64,000 nucleotides of DNA from Parastagonospora avenae f. sp. tritici 18332-5 (lineage: Eukaryota > Ascomycota > Dothideomycetes > Pleosporales > Phaeosphaeriaceae). Both the position numbers and the translations under genes were made by a program. This document shows positions 54,847-64,000 of the stretch, piece by piece. The DNA lies in the NCBI GenBank assembly GCA_022559985.1, contig JAFJTR010000069.1, forward strand, positions 1 to 64,000. Direction: 5' to 3'. The number at the start of each line of letters is the position of its first letter. Within the stretch, counting starts at the first letter, position 1. A model generated the notes under the pieces. The model saw only the letters and a list, made by a program, of their open reading frames with translations, did no database searches and had not been told where the DNA came from.

Positions 54847-57182
54847 GGTGTAAGGCAGGTCTCTATGTAGATGAACGATCGAAAAATATGTTATGAGATA
54901 TGTAGACTGAAGTACCTGCAATAAGCTTTATATGCTGCTTACGCCTGGTCTCTCATGAGTGCTGTGGCTTACCTTACCCATCAATTGTCGTTTAAATCTT
55001 GTGTACACATCACTCAAACTCGTATTCGAGTAGGATGTCACACCCATTGTTAACAAGTACGAAGCGATGCGCGCAGGATTTTGGGAAAGAAAGGTTGTCT
55101 GGTCCTTCAAACTCAACCGTGAATCTATCACCGATGTGGCAAGCGGACTAGCTAGGTTCGACGACACCTTAGCCGATTTTGCTTGTAGTGCTGACATGGC
55201 GCTCAGTAGGCTGATCGCGGAGCGCTTTTACTCAGGATTTGATTAATGTGTGGTCTATGTATGAGTTAGAAGCTTCATTTGCCAATTTTTCTCATAGTGC
55301 TTGACACATGTTGATGCTATTCCTAGACATAGCGAGTCGGTAAGCCCACCACACGGGTCTAGCTAAAACATCGAAACTACAATCTGTTGCAGTATGTATG
55401 CAGGATTGGATGACTGCCCATGCAGTGTGTGAGAATCAATACTCGATGCTTGCGATCCCAAGGCGGATAATAGGATTGTGGCTGACTGAAGATGCACGGC
55501 GAGAACTTATCTTGACGTTCATTTGCTGCCATTGGAAAACGGGCTGTCACGCCACAAGAATCTATATGAAGTACCGGAGGTTGTGACATTCGCGCCTCCG
55601 ACAGAAGTGGCATGTCGGGTCCGGTTGTTCTATCGGACCGCCTAGCCTTTTTCACCACGTAAATTTGCAGCCTAGTGGATTAGTGGACATGAGATGCGTG
55701 TTAATGCGGCATAGCATGTGATGGAAGTATGTCAAACTGCTTCTGTGATAGCGATAAGGAGGTGGTTTGGAGAGGTGTGATGATATTGACCAGCGCTTAC
55801 CGGTAATACGATTAACGTTAGCGCAACTGCTGACGTCAGATGCTCTTGCACACACTCAAGGCTCCGTCGACTGACGATCTCAGGAGCGCGCAGGCGCGAT
55901 AGACAGATTCGTCTTAGACCTCGTTCCATTCCACTGATGTTCGTAGATTCAAGAATTGCAGCTTCATGCTGGTTGAAGTACCAGTCACGGGATAGTGTGC
56001 ATAGCGGAGACAGTAAAAGCGCAAATCGTTCTTCGAGGACTCAATAGACTCTGGTCTCATGCTTCTCCCTATGCTCTCGCACATAACAAACCGCGTCCGT
56101 AGGAAGGGTATGCTGGCCAAGACACTCGAGCCACTCAATTCGCCACCCAATTACAGTACACCCCGGCCTGCCTACAAATGACCACGTGCTTCGTGACTCT
56201 ACCACGACAGACATGTACTCCCGCGGAGCTAAAAAATTCAACGCCGATGCTGATATCGTAGTTGATGAACGCGCTCACCAAGCTTGCAGTTACCTAGGTA
56301 TGCCCCGATGTTACTTCGTGGCCGCATAGCTCATAATTTGCTCAGCGTATGCTCATTTTCATACACCACTGATCTATGAGCGTAGCAAAGGGTGCTTGTA
56401 TCCAATGTGTATGGTAGGAATTTATGTAGCGATAACAAATAAGCCCACAATAGAGGCGACATTACTGGATTTCAAGGAAGCTTGATGATGGATTCTTTTA
56501 TGGAGCTTTACTCATCGTCCTTGAGTAAGGATCTTGGGTAGTTTTGTGCTTGGTATGCGCTATGCCATAGAGGAAGGTGTCAGCCTAGCATCTTAGTTCA
56601 CACGGTACACCGTGAACTGCACCTCGCGTGACTCTGTTAGTCACCTGCTCACACATCTGGTTGTGTATATAATCGCTCTTTATAACTCTCTCAATACAAC
56701 AACCTTCGTCCTCCTTCATATCTACACCGTGCTCCCACATCCAACAGAAGGCAATAGTTTTTTTTATGTCTATGTACTATCTTGAACTGGCCTTCGAGTT
56801 CGTGTTACACAGCTGACAATTAAGGCGAAATTTGGGCCGTGCCTCGAGCACATTGATTGATCCGTAAAGTTATGCAATATATCGCTGGAATATGTTGGCA
56901 TAAGCTTACACTGGATCATTCTGAACCTGTCTAGCATATCATGCTGTGTCATCAGCTCTTTGGACTTTTTTAGACAGGTGTATCGTGTGAGGTAGTCACA
57001 TTTCGAGCATAGATTCTTCTTGAAGTGAAATTGTATTCATGACATTTGAAGGGAAATTAAGTCTTCACGCAATCGTCGTGATTCGTTCATATGTCCACCC
57101 AACAAACTGTCTGCAGTTCAAAGGTTGGGCAAAATACCACTCCAAACGGCTGTAGTATGACCAGTGAACGGAGTAGGCTGCA
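54847..57182. other. 2.3-kb gene-poor region
   Basis: Upstream of galactose oxidase. A minus-strand frame from 55197 (about 76 codons to a GTAAGC donor at 54972) could be a small gene or a long leader, with low support. The remainder shows nothing I can name. Confidence 0.4.
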
Positions 57183-57585
57183 CTAACAGCTGCATCCACA
57201 TGCCTTACACGATCCCTTAAGACAGCTATCCGCCCTTCCAGATGTGCAGTCGTCAACGGTGTTACAGATAAGCTTGTCGTATCCAAGGCCGGTGATGAAA
57301 GTAGACCAGCACCACTCGCTATGGGTGCCGCACTTCTTCCAACAAAAGCCCTTACTACAGTCGAACTCCTTAGGTTCGTTCCAGCATGCACGGCTGAAGA
57401 TCTTGGTGGGGTCGCTGCGTTTACTGTCAGTATGTAGTCATATCGTTGAGGCGGCAAGGATGAACTCACTTTCCTTTGTACTGGTCTGGGGATGGCTCGA
57501 TAGCGGCGGAGAGCACGACAGTGGCCTGAAGGACCAAGAGGACGGCCATAACAAAACCCATAATGTAGTTACTGTGGTGAGCCAT
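57183..57585 (-). CDS. small secreted protein with 12 cysteines (effector-type candidate)
   Basis: Two exons, 57585-57470 and 57414-57183, joined by a 55-nt phase-2 intron (GTGAGT donor, CGCAG acceptor). They encode 115 residues. The signal peptide is strong (FVMAVLLVLQATVVLSA). The mature chain is about 88 residues with twelve cysteines. It shows FDCSKGFCWKKC and WCW near its start, and it ends in a dense CKACGCSC. No free membrane segment or GPI signal is visible. Cysteine-rich secreted proteins of this size are common in plant-associated fungi as effectors, antimicrobial proteins or wall proteins; which role applies here is unknown. A TATATAG element lies about 155 bp upstream. Confidence 0.75.
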
Positions 57586-59085
57586 GTTGAAGGCTAGAAG
57601 ATTGATTAGTATTCAGCGGCAGATTATAACGAGCGTACTTACAGCTGGCTAAGTCAGAAGAGTTGTTGTTATTTCAGTTGATCAATAAATGTATTGGGGT
57701 TGTTGATGTATCGAGAGCACCGGCTGTGAAAGACTCAGGTATATAGAGTTAGAACGCGCTGGAGCCTGGAATACCCTGAGAAATTTCGATACTTTGATTG
57801 GCTAACGCCAGAGAGGCGGAGGTGAAAGAAGGGTCGAGTGATAGACAAAGGAGATCTACCAACAACATTTACGCGACAAAGCAGCAAAGGTGAGAGCCGA
57901 AGTAATTGACAAAGGAGACCGGCTAATAATATACACTGGATGATGCTCTTTGTGTAAACTCGTTTGTGTGCGGGGATAGATGAGGGCTTGCCCACTAGTA
58001 TTGGCGATGCCATGAAACGCCACATGCACTAATCGCTTATCGGATCCGTTATCCGCATAATTTGAGAAGCAGAAGAGGCGTTTGATGGATACAAGTGATT
58101 GCAACTAAAAAACGGTGGGTCTCATCAATCGACTTCCCTTGTGTTGCTGCCGTGAGAGATTAGTAATTCCTGAATAAAAGGTGTATCTCGAACTCCATGG
58201 GTCTGCTATGACCGCCACATGACCCGCGTGTTGGTTGTGAGCGCGTACAAACGGCCGCCGCAAGTAGACTGCAGCGAGAGTCACAGCATTGGTGAAGCTG
58301 AAAGACGGGAGTATATGAGTGCACTACCCGGGGAAAGACATGATTGCACCTCGCCTCGGAGCACACAGTGACGCCGTCTTTCGGATCGGTTGAAGTCGGT
58401 AGTGACTTCGCCCTCTTTCGTGAGCAAATCCGCTCGTATTCGAATAGTGATCAATTCCAACACGGGCCCTGGGAGCCATTGCAGAAAAAGCGTTTGATTC
58501 TGTCTTTGAGAATCTCACATAGCGTCATCATGTTGCGGAACGCTGTCAGGTAAAATTTCTGCAAACAAAGCAATGAGGGAGAGGCTCTTAATCAATGTTT
58601 GTCAGTGATTTAAGCGCGAAACGCAACCGAGAACAAAGGCTCAGGGAAGGTGCGATAGACGACCCTGCGCATCGACCACACAGCGCCTGCATATTCTCCC
58701 CATAAGAGAGATCAAATGTGATGATGAAAAATCTCGTCTAATCTTTCTCTCGTTGTAAGAACTGTTTCAACATGTAATTGGTGTTCAATCACAGCCATTC
58801 GTTAGTGTAAGTCTTTATACTTCTTCAACACACCTACGATCTAAACTAGTCGAAAAGACGAGTCAAATCCATCCAAGAATAGGAAACAGTTAATCGGAAG
58901 TTTTGAACATTCAATTCTACATGTAATTTGATGTGTGGCGAGCGTGAATGATTTAACAGAAAGTTCTTGTGGACAATGGGTGGGAATGACATCACGACTC
59001 CCATCGCAATGCACCTCTCGATTCATCAAACGCACAACACGAGGAGCAACAACACACCCCAAAGCATCCCATTCCACCTCAAAAA
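57586..59085. other. 1.5-kb gene-poor region
   Basis: Divergent upstream region of the secreted cysteine-rich gene and the next orphan. Short frames only. A TATATA element at about 57738-57744 may serve the cysteine-rich gene. Confidence 0.45.
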
Positions 59086-59655
59086 ATGTCTCGAAGCACA
59101 TACACCGCCTTCCAGCGGCATCTCCTCTTCTTCTCCACCCCCACGCAGCCTCCGCGATTAACCTTTCTCTCCGGTCTCCGAGCAGGCGTCTCATTAGGCC
59201 TAGACTTCCCCGTCGCAGTGATACTCAGTCTGTCTCTCAAACTCATGTACGCGCCTTTCCCATATCTGCTGTCTACCATCAACATCGAGAAAATACCGCG
59301 TGCATCGCACCGCACGCAGCTCAGCGATGCAAAACTGTCAAAGCAAGAATATACTTGTTCGGAATTACTGGCTCTCCTTGGACCGGGGACGGGTAACGGA
59401 TTCATCAAGCATAAAATCGATCAGGGACACGTTGTTGGTTTTTGGACCATGGCTGCGAATGCGCGCACGCACAAGGTTAGCAGAGAGGACGTTGAGCGCT
59501 TTCAGCAGGGCGAGTGGGAGGATGCGGTTGTGAAGCGGCGGTGGGGGCGGAATGATGTGCTGCCTTTGTGGCGAGGCGGACCCATTTGGGCGGGAGGACA
59601 TAGTTGGGCTGTAAGGAAATTGTTGGTGGTGAGAGTGTATGAAGATAAGAGGTGA
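59086..59655 (+). CDS. orphan 189-residue protein
   Basis: One exon from the ATG at 59086. The middle has a hydrophobic segment (FPVAVILSLSLKLMYAPFPYLL, about residues 41-62) that could span a membrane. After it come polar helices with TCSELLALLGPGTGNGFIKHKI and an aromatic C-terminal part (PLWRGGPIWAGGHSWAV). No family recognised. The ATG context, length and composition support coding, but only the frame itself is evidence. It is convergent with the next orphan. Confidence 0.55.
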   Translation: MSRSTYTAFQRHLLFFSTPTQPPRLTFLSGLRAGVSLGLDFPVAVILSLSLKLMYAPFPYLLSTINIEKIPRASHRTQLSDAKLSKQEYTCSELLALLGPGTGNGFIKHKIDQGHVVGFWTMAANARTHKVSREDVERFQQGEWEDAVVKRRWGRNDVLPLWRGGPIWAGGHSWAVRKLLVVRVYEDKR

Positions 59656-59768
59656 TGCGGGCAGGAACTGATGTTGTGCTGAGATCAGAGATTATGCTTC
59701 TATATTGGTGCTGGAGGCGATTATGCAAGATTTCCAGGCCGTGGGATTAGTAAGTGCGATGTGCTGTC

Positions 59769-60526
59769 CTAACCTTCGATTACATGTGTAGTCTTCACGC
59801 TGCTAAACGCACAGTTCAATGAAGATTGGTTGCGTACTTGTCCTTCACTATGCATGCCGAGCCCCTGCGTAACTGTCTTATGATCCACCGGACTAACCTC
59901 GTGCACTTTGCCCTTTCCTGGCATCCTCACCTTCCTTTGCCTTCTCCTTCTCCGCCTCCAATCGTTTCCTCTCTTTTTCGTCGGCTTCTTGACAGAAGGT
60001 GGTGTATAAGGCGCACTATTCTGCGACGAGCCGTGATGACAATCGCAACCTTCCCACAGACCATTTGCAAACTTATCAACCATGATATCAGCTTACGGAA
60101 GGTTTCATTCATAATCGCACAATTGTGACCAAAGTTACTTACTCCTACGCAAGAGGCGTTTGGCATGCCGCCTATGATCTTTGCCGACGTTATATGTTTC
60201 GCACCGCCACACTCATTGCAGTCGAAAATGTAAATTATGGTAGGACATGTGTATCTCGGTTTTTCTGTCGTCGGATCGCTTTCGGTATGGACTACTCTGA
60301 CTTCACCTAAGTCTGAGTCGTCCGCAACGGCTTGAGTGGTTGGTAGAACGTTGATCGGGCTAGTGGCCGAAGCTGACAGCCTAGAGTGTGACGATGGAGA
60401 GAGCGAGGAGCATGAATATAATGAATTTGTATCTTCTGAGAACGAGTTCGATAATGGTAGAATGTGTTCCGAGCTTGCGGTGGAGAATAAAGCATGAATA
60501 CTCAAACGGAGCAGAGGGCTCAGCAT
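59769..60526 (-). CDS. orphan protein with clustered cysteines, two exons
   Basis: Exons 60526-60143 and 60071-59769, separated by a 71-nt phase-0 intron (GGA|GTAAGT). The N-terminal third is Ser-rich. The centre has cysteines in YTCPTIIYIFDCNECGG, ASCVG and EGCDCHH, a Cys/His arrangement that could bind a metal. The C-terminus is strongly basic (WRRRRRRQRKVR). Coil-like Glu/Lys sequence overlaps in another frame near 59920-59980, so the 3-prime exon may be different from my model. Likely a nuclear or nucleic-acid-binding protein, by composition only. Family unknown. Confidence 0.45.
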
Positions 60527-61209
60527 GGTGATGGGTAGAGAAGTACACGCTGTCTGACCAATATGAAATTTGGTTGATGAATGACGATTGAGCTCCAGCA
60601 AGACCTCTTTCTAAAGTTGAACCCACTGCGCCGCACAAGTGGGGTAACTTGCGTTACGACCTGCCGGATGTGATAAAAACGAGGTGGGGGACGACTGTAA
60701 AGAGATATTTGAGAAAGTACACAGATGTAACTGAGCGTTGGGTGAAGGAGACTGAGGTGTCGGTCTCAGCATAAGTCAATTACTGCCTGGTGTCTTGAAT
60801 GCTGGATCATCGCACGCGTCGCCGTAGCTGAGCCATGGCCTTCTAAGCTTTCACCTATCGTTCTCGTGGTATCATCAACAAATTTTCGCTGTGAAAACCA
60901 TCTATTCCATGGTGTGATGTCTGAGAACAATCGATGTTGATGAAGATGTGGCTGGAGAAGTGAATCGTTCGCTTTAGAAGTGAAGAGCTCCCGTTGCGGC
61001 TAGATCGGACCCCGGACCGCTCTGTTGGGAAGGCGCCCAGGTGGCCTTTCAGTAGCTCCGCCAAGAACGACTCCCACCAAACCTCTGCGGCGCGCGACAA
61101 TTGCCTTTCTCTACATTCGCCTCCAACTTGCCGTCAACACCGTATCCGCAGCTCGCTAAGCCAGTTATACCCATCAAACCAACTCATAGACGTCGTCTCA
61201 ACTTTCACC
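60527..61209. other. intergenic, promoter region of PHO88/SND3
   Basis: 680 bp between divergent genes. No gene seen. Confidence 0.5.
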
Positions 61210-61957
61210 ATGGCCATCAGCCCGCAAATGTATGTTCAGATGTCTCTGAGGCTTTTGAAATAGTTTGCTAACAGTTATGCGCAGTTCCAACCTTGTCATC
61301 ATCCTGTAGGGCTCACGCGACTTCATTTCCGCGACATCGGATACTAATGCGCTCATAGGGGGTTTATGCAAATCTCCAAGAAGATACCTTTCGATGACCC
61401 GAATGTCCTGAACGGCGTGCGCGCGCTCTACATCGTGTCCAACATCATCATCGCCGGCATCTACTTCTACGTGCAGCAGCAAATCAACAAGAAGAATGGT
61501 GCGTCGTTTTCATTCAAGAAGTGGCGGAAGAAGGGAACAACAGCATGCTAACAACCCCCCAGACATGACTGTCGTCAAGTACGTCGAGCCCGCCCCGATG
61601 GGTTCCGGCGAAGAGCCCAAGTTCGTCGCGACCACGGTCAAGGCCTACGACCTCCAGAAGCTCCGCGAGCTGTACAAGGCGCAACTGATGGGTGTCGGCA
61701 TGATGGCCGTCATGCACATCTACTTCAAGTACACCAACCCGCTCCTCATTCAGTCCATCATCCCGCTCAAGGGCGCGTTCGAGGGCAACCTTGTCAAGGT
61801 CCACCTCTTCGGCCAGACCGCAACCGGCGATTTGGCGCGACCATGGAAGGCGGCTGGTGGCATGATGGGTGCTATGTCGGGTGGCGAGATCAAGACTGAC
61901 AAGAAGAGTATTGAGGCTGCCGAGCGCGCTGGCCGTGGTGGCGTCAAGGACGAGTAG
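61210..61957 (+). CDS. PHO88: Pho88/Snd3 family ER membrane protein
   Basis: Four exons: 61210-61229, 61285-61305 (a 21-nt mini-exon), 61359-61498 and 61563-61957. They encode 191 residues. The chain starts MAISPQISNLVIIL, continues GFMQISKKIPFDDP, and has two to three membrane segments plus the late KVHLFGQTATGDLARPWK motif typical of the family. In yeast, Pho88 (Snd3) acts at the ER membrane in the SRP-independent SND pathway that targets membrane proteins, and it was first found through phosphate transport. All phases agree across the small exons. SEC72, another ER-translocation gene, lies 1.4 kb downstream on the other strand. Function taken from the family. Confidence 0.93.
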
Positions 61958-62381
61958 ATTGGTCTTGGACTAATTCTGATTCATCTTGGATAGATTAGGG
62001 AACACCATTTTTAGGACGCATTACCGGCTGGAGCAGTGCGCATAGCACGACGAGCATTTCCTTTGTGCTTGTTAATTGTATAACATGGAAAGTCGACGAT
62101 GTTGCATTCAGTCCTCGCATTCTCGCTCTCGCACCGCACCGCATCGTGATGAGGGCTCTACGGTTCTTTCTTGTATTGGAGCGCGCATTGCCACGCCAAG
62201 CTAACACTGCAGAAGATTCGAAGGGCATGATGTGCCGATTCTCCCAGCAGGCAGTTACAATCGCTTGACCGCCCTTCAGCCATTTCGACGCCCCAAAGCC
62301 GGGAAGCTGAGGGCTGATTCCCAGAGTACAACCGCAGAACGGGCCCCACGAATGTCTTGCCTTCTTACATATTTTTTGTCT
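61958..62381. other. intergenic
   Basis: 3-prime side of PHO88 and upstream side of the SGNH pseudogene. No feature recognised. Confidence 0.45.
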
Positions 62382-63179
62382 ATGAATTTAACCACCAGAA
62401 TCAAGAAGTCCGAGGATCACGATGAACAACTCCTCTCCTCCACACCATCCGAAGAAGCATTCCTGTCCCGCATAGAAACCCATGCAAAGTACAAGCGGCG
62501 CTCATACGATACCGATCACAACGCCCACATGCCCGAAGTCACTCTCCGCCTAAATCTTGACTCCCCACTAGGCACCACGACCGCCCCAAACCTCGCAAAA
62601 AAGCAGAAGATAAACATCGTATACCGCGGCAACTCAATGCTCGAACGCCTCAAAACAACCGGTAAATCCACACGTCTCGCAAACCCCGCCGTCACATAGA
62701 ACGCCGGCTGCGGCGGCGATAAGAATGCTATCGTCGCGTATCACCTGCATCAAGGGCTCTTCCAGACATTGAAATGCGCGCAGGATGAAGGTGATGGTAC
62801 ATGCGATATCAAGCTCTGGATTCTAGTCGGTTGGACGAATGAGTTACACGCCAAGCGCGCTTTTCGCACTGCAGATGTGGAGTGTTGGAAAATGCTTGTA
62901 GATGCGTGCTTGGGGATTGCGCCGGGGAGTAGAGTGCTGGCGTGTGATTTGTTCTATCGCGTGGATGTTGGGTAGGAGATTATAGAGGAGAGTAGTGCGA
63001 TGTTGTAGGAGGTTGTTGAGGAGGTGGGAAACGAGAGGGTGGTTTGGGTGGAGGCGAGACGGAAGATTGGTAGGGAGATGTTGGAGGATCATGTGCATTT
63101 GAAAGAAGAAGGGTATGCGGTCTGGGATGGGGTGCTTTGGCCGTATGTTGTTGACGCTTTGGGAATGGAGGAGGGATAG
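62382..63179 (+). pseudogene. SGNH/GDSL-type hydrolase with three internal TAG codons
   Basis: A frame without indels runs to the TAG at 63177-63179. The ATG could be at 62382 or 62529. Family features are present: a block I RGNSMLERL, NAGCGGDKN (block II), VGWTNEL (block III, normally GTNDL) and EDHVHLKEEGYAVWDG (block V with the His). TAG codons interrupt the frame at 62697-62699, 62973-62975 and 63006-63008. Block I reads GNS where the family has GDS, so even the nucleophile neighbourhood has changed. All observed differences could be C-to-T or G-to-A transitions. A once-functional esterase or PAF-acetylhydrolase-like protein is the best reading. Confidence 0.75.
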
Positions 63180-63318
63180 GTAGGATGTGTAGTTTATTCA
63201 TCCCGAAATTTCAGGGAATCTCAATACGCCATTCCAATGCTCAAAAAGCCGGATTCCAAGCCTTTTCAACGCCATTACGCCTTGCGCATAATCAATGCCC
63301 ATATGTACACAGCGACTT

Positions 63319-63933
63319 CTAGATAGAAGCACCACCCTTCTTCTTCTTCTCAATCTCATCCTTCAGCTGCACCAAATCCTGCTCCGTCGCCTCAAACTCC
63401 AGCCCCTGCTTAACCCACTGCTCCGCCTCTTCCAACCTGCCCATCTCCAGCAAACACTTGCCTCTCCTCCACCATCCCTTCGCATTCCCGACTTTCTTCA
63501 TCTCCACGCTCGCTTCGGCGTCTATCGCGCCCTCAGCCCAAAGCTGCTGCGCCATATTCGCCTGCGCGCGATTACTCAACAAGCTCGAGACTTCCTCGCG
63601 CACCAGCCCCGAGGGCTCCCATGATGGCCGTCCGAGCGCCATGTCGATAGCGAGGCCATATAGCTTGACAGCACTGCTGTGGTTGCCCTTGCGGAACTCG
63701 GCGTTGCCGGATTCGCGCAGCTTGCCGATTTGCGCGGAGCGCTTGGGGTTGACGGGGACGGGGGGTGGGGGCGTGCCTGTGGGTGTTTCGACGTTGAGCA
63801 GATTGCGGTGCAGGGCATTTAGCGCTTCGAGCTCGGCATTGAGTATGTTGGTCGCGCTGTGAGATGCGGATATGGTTTTGGTGGAGGGGTCCATTTCGAG
63901 TGGGAGGAGGGTGAAGGTGTCGGGTGACTCCAT
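63319..63933 (-). CDS. SEC72: Sec72-like TPR subunit of the ER translocon
   Basis: One exon, 204 residues from the ATG at 63931-63933. Tetratricopeptide helices begin at about residue 68 (RSAQIGKLRESGNAEFRKGNHSSAV is one helix pair, with NAEFRKGN as the turn). LGRPSWEPSGLVREEVSSLL and NRAQANMAQQLW follow. KKVGNAKGWWRRGKCLLEMGRLEEA is the next repeat pair. This is the fungal Sec72 pattern. Sec72 sits on the cytosolic face of the Sec62/63 complex and helps post-translational translocation; its TPR binds Hsp70 chaperones. The Pro-rich stretch TPPPPVPV is upstream of the repeats. The gene is complete and lies convergent to the SGNH pseudogene. Confidence 0.85.
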   Translation of the reverse strand: MESPDTFTLLPLEMDPSTKTISASHSATNILNAELEALNALHRNLLNVETPTGTPPPPVPVNPKRSAQIGKLRESGNAEFRKGNHSSAVKLYGLAIDMALGRPSWEPSGLVREEVSSLLSNRAQANMAQQLWAEGAIDAEASVEMKKVGNAKGWWRRGKCLLEMGRLEEAEQWVKQGLEFEATEQDLVQLKDEIEKKKKGGASI

Positions 63934-64000
63934 GGTGGGTGGTTGTGATACTGGAGATGTTGGTTGTTTATTGCCGACTCTAGATTTGGAGGTCTTGGGA
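63934..64000. other. upstream edge of SEC72 gene
   Basis: 67 bp of 5-prime flank at the window end; nothing else can be read. Confidence 0.5.

Noticed and set aside
54847..55197. Possible longer galactose oxidase N-terminus by splicing from an ATG at 55197
   Set aside because: A strong signal peptide begins at the ATG at 54846, and the extension would bury it.
1..64000. Transposons, CRISPR arrays or bacterial-type operons
   Set aside because: No transposase or reverse-transcriptase motifs, terminal repeats or spaced direct repeats seen; genes are eukaryotic with introns.

Overview
The window is nuclear DNA of a filamentous ascomycete. Genes on both strands are split by short GT..AG introns (mostly 45-75 nt), and the content is fungal: Pho88/Snd3, Sec72, an Atg22-like transporter, a CFEM-like surface protein, patatin-like lipases and plant-polymer CAZymes. 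The carbohydrate enzymes (GH78, GH95, AA5) and a cysteine-rich secreted protein suggest a plant-associated species. A Dothideomycete (Mycosphaerellaceae-like) is my inference and rests on no database search.

Layout. 1-1.7 kb: a cytochrome P450 pseudogene. 2.6-5 kb: a divergent alpha/beta-hydrolase and SDR pair. 5.4-7.3 kb: an F-box-like gene with an in-frame stop near its end. 8.7-11.3 kb: a membrane M13 metallopeptidase. 11.4-16.5 kb: a divergent sugar-transporter and GH78 rhamnosidase module. 16.6-18.6 kb: a patatin-like lipase. 19.3-20.1 kb: a CFEM-like membrane protein. 21.4-23.1 kb: an Atg22-like transporter.

23.3-37.7 kb: the most unusual part. Seven or eight genes, all on the minus strand, encode strongly diverged members of one protein family that I cannot name. 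They share an N-terminal LG-DA-LLD-LP motif, a domain of about 150 residues ending in a YYF segment and an F-x-L-C helix, a disordered linker, and mostly a C-terminal coiled coil with a basic tail. Several share a phase-0 intron at about the same place in the domain. The distal member is joined to a 5-prime scrap of a secreted FAD-linked oxidase.

38.6-40.2 kb: a DUF89/ARMT1-like phosphatase. 40.5-41.4 kb: a frameshifted F-box-like gene. 42.5-43.5 kb: a secreted alpha/beta hydrolase. 44.2-46.6 kb: a GH95 fucosidase with one internal TGA. 46.9-47.4 kb: a small orphan. 48.6-50.4 kb: a second patatin-like gene with a C2H2 finger tail. 51.5-52.3 kb: an orphan membrane protein. 52.9-54.8 kb: a galactose oxidase. 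57.2-57.6 kb: a spliced secreted protein with 12 cysteines. 59-60.5 kb: two orphans. 61.2-62 kb: PHO88/SND3. 62.4-63.2 kb: an SGNH-hydrolase pseudogene. 63.3-63.9 kb: SEC72.

Together this is ordinary housekeeping and plant-polymer genes, a lineage-specific tandem expansion, and several genes that look recently inactivated. The inactivations could partly be assembly errors, because the reading frames around them are otherwise well preserved.
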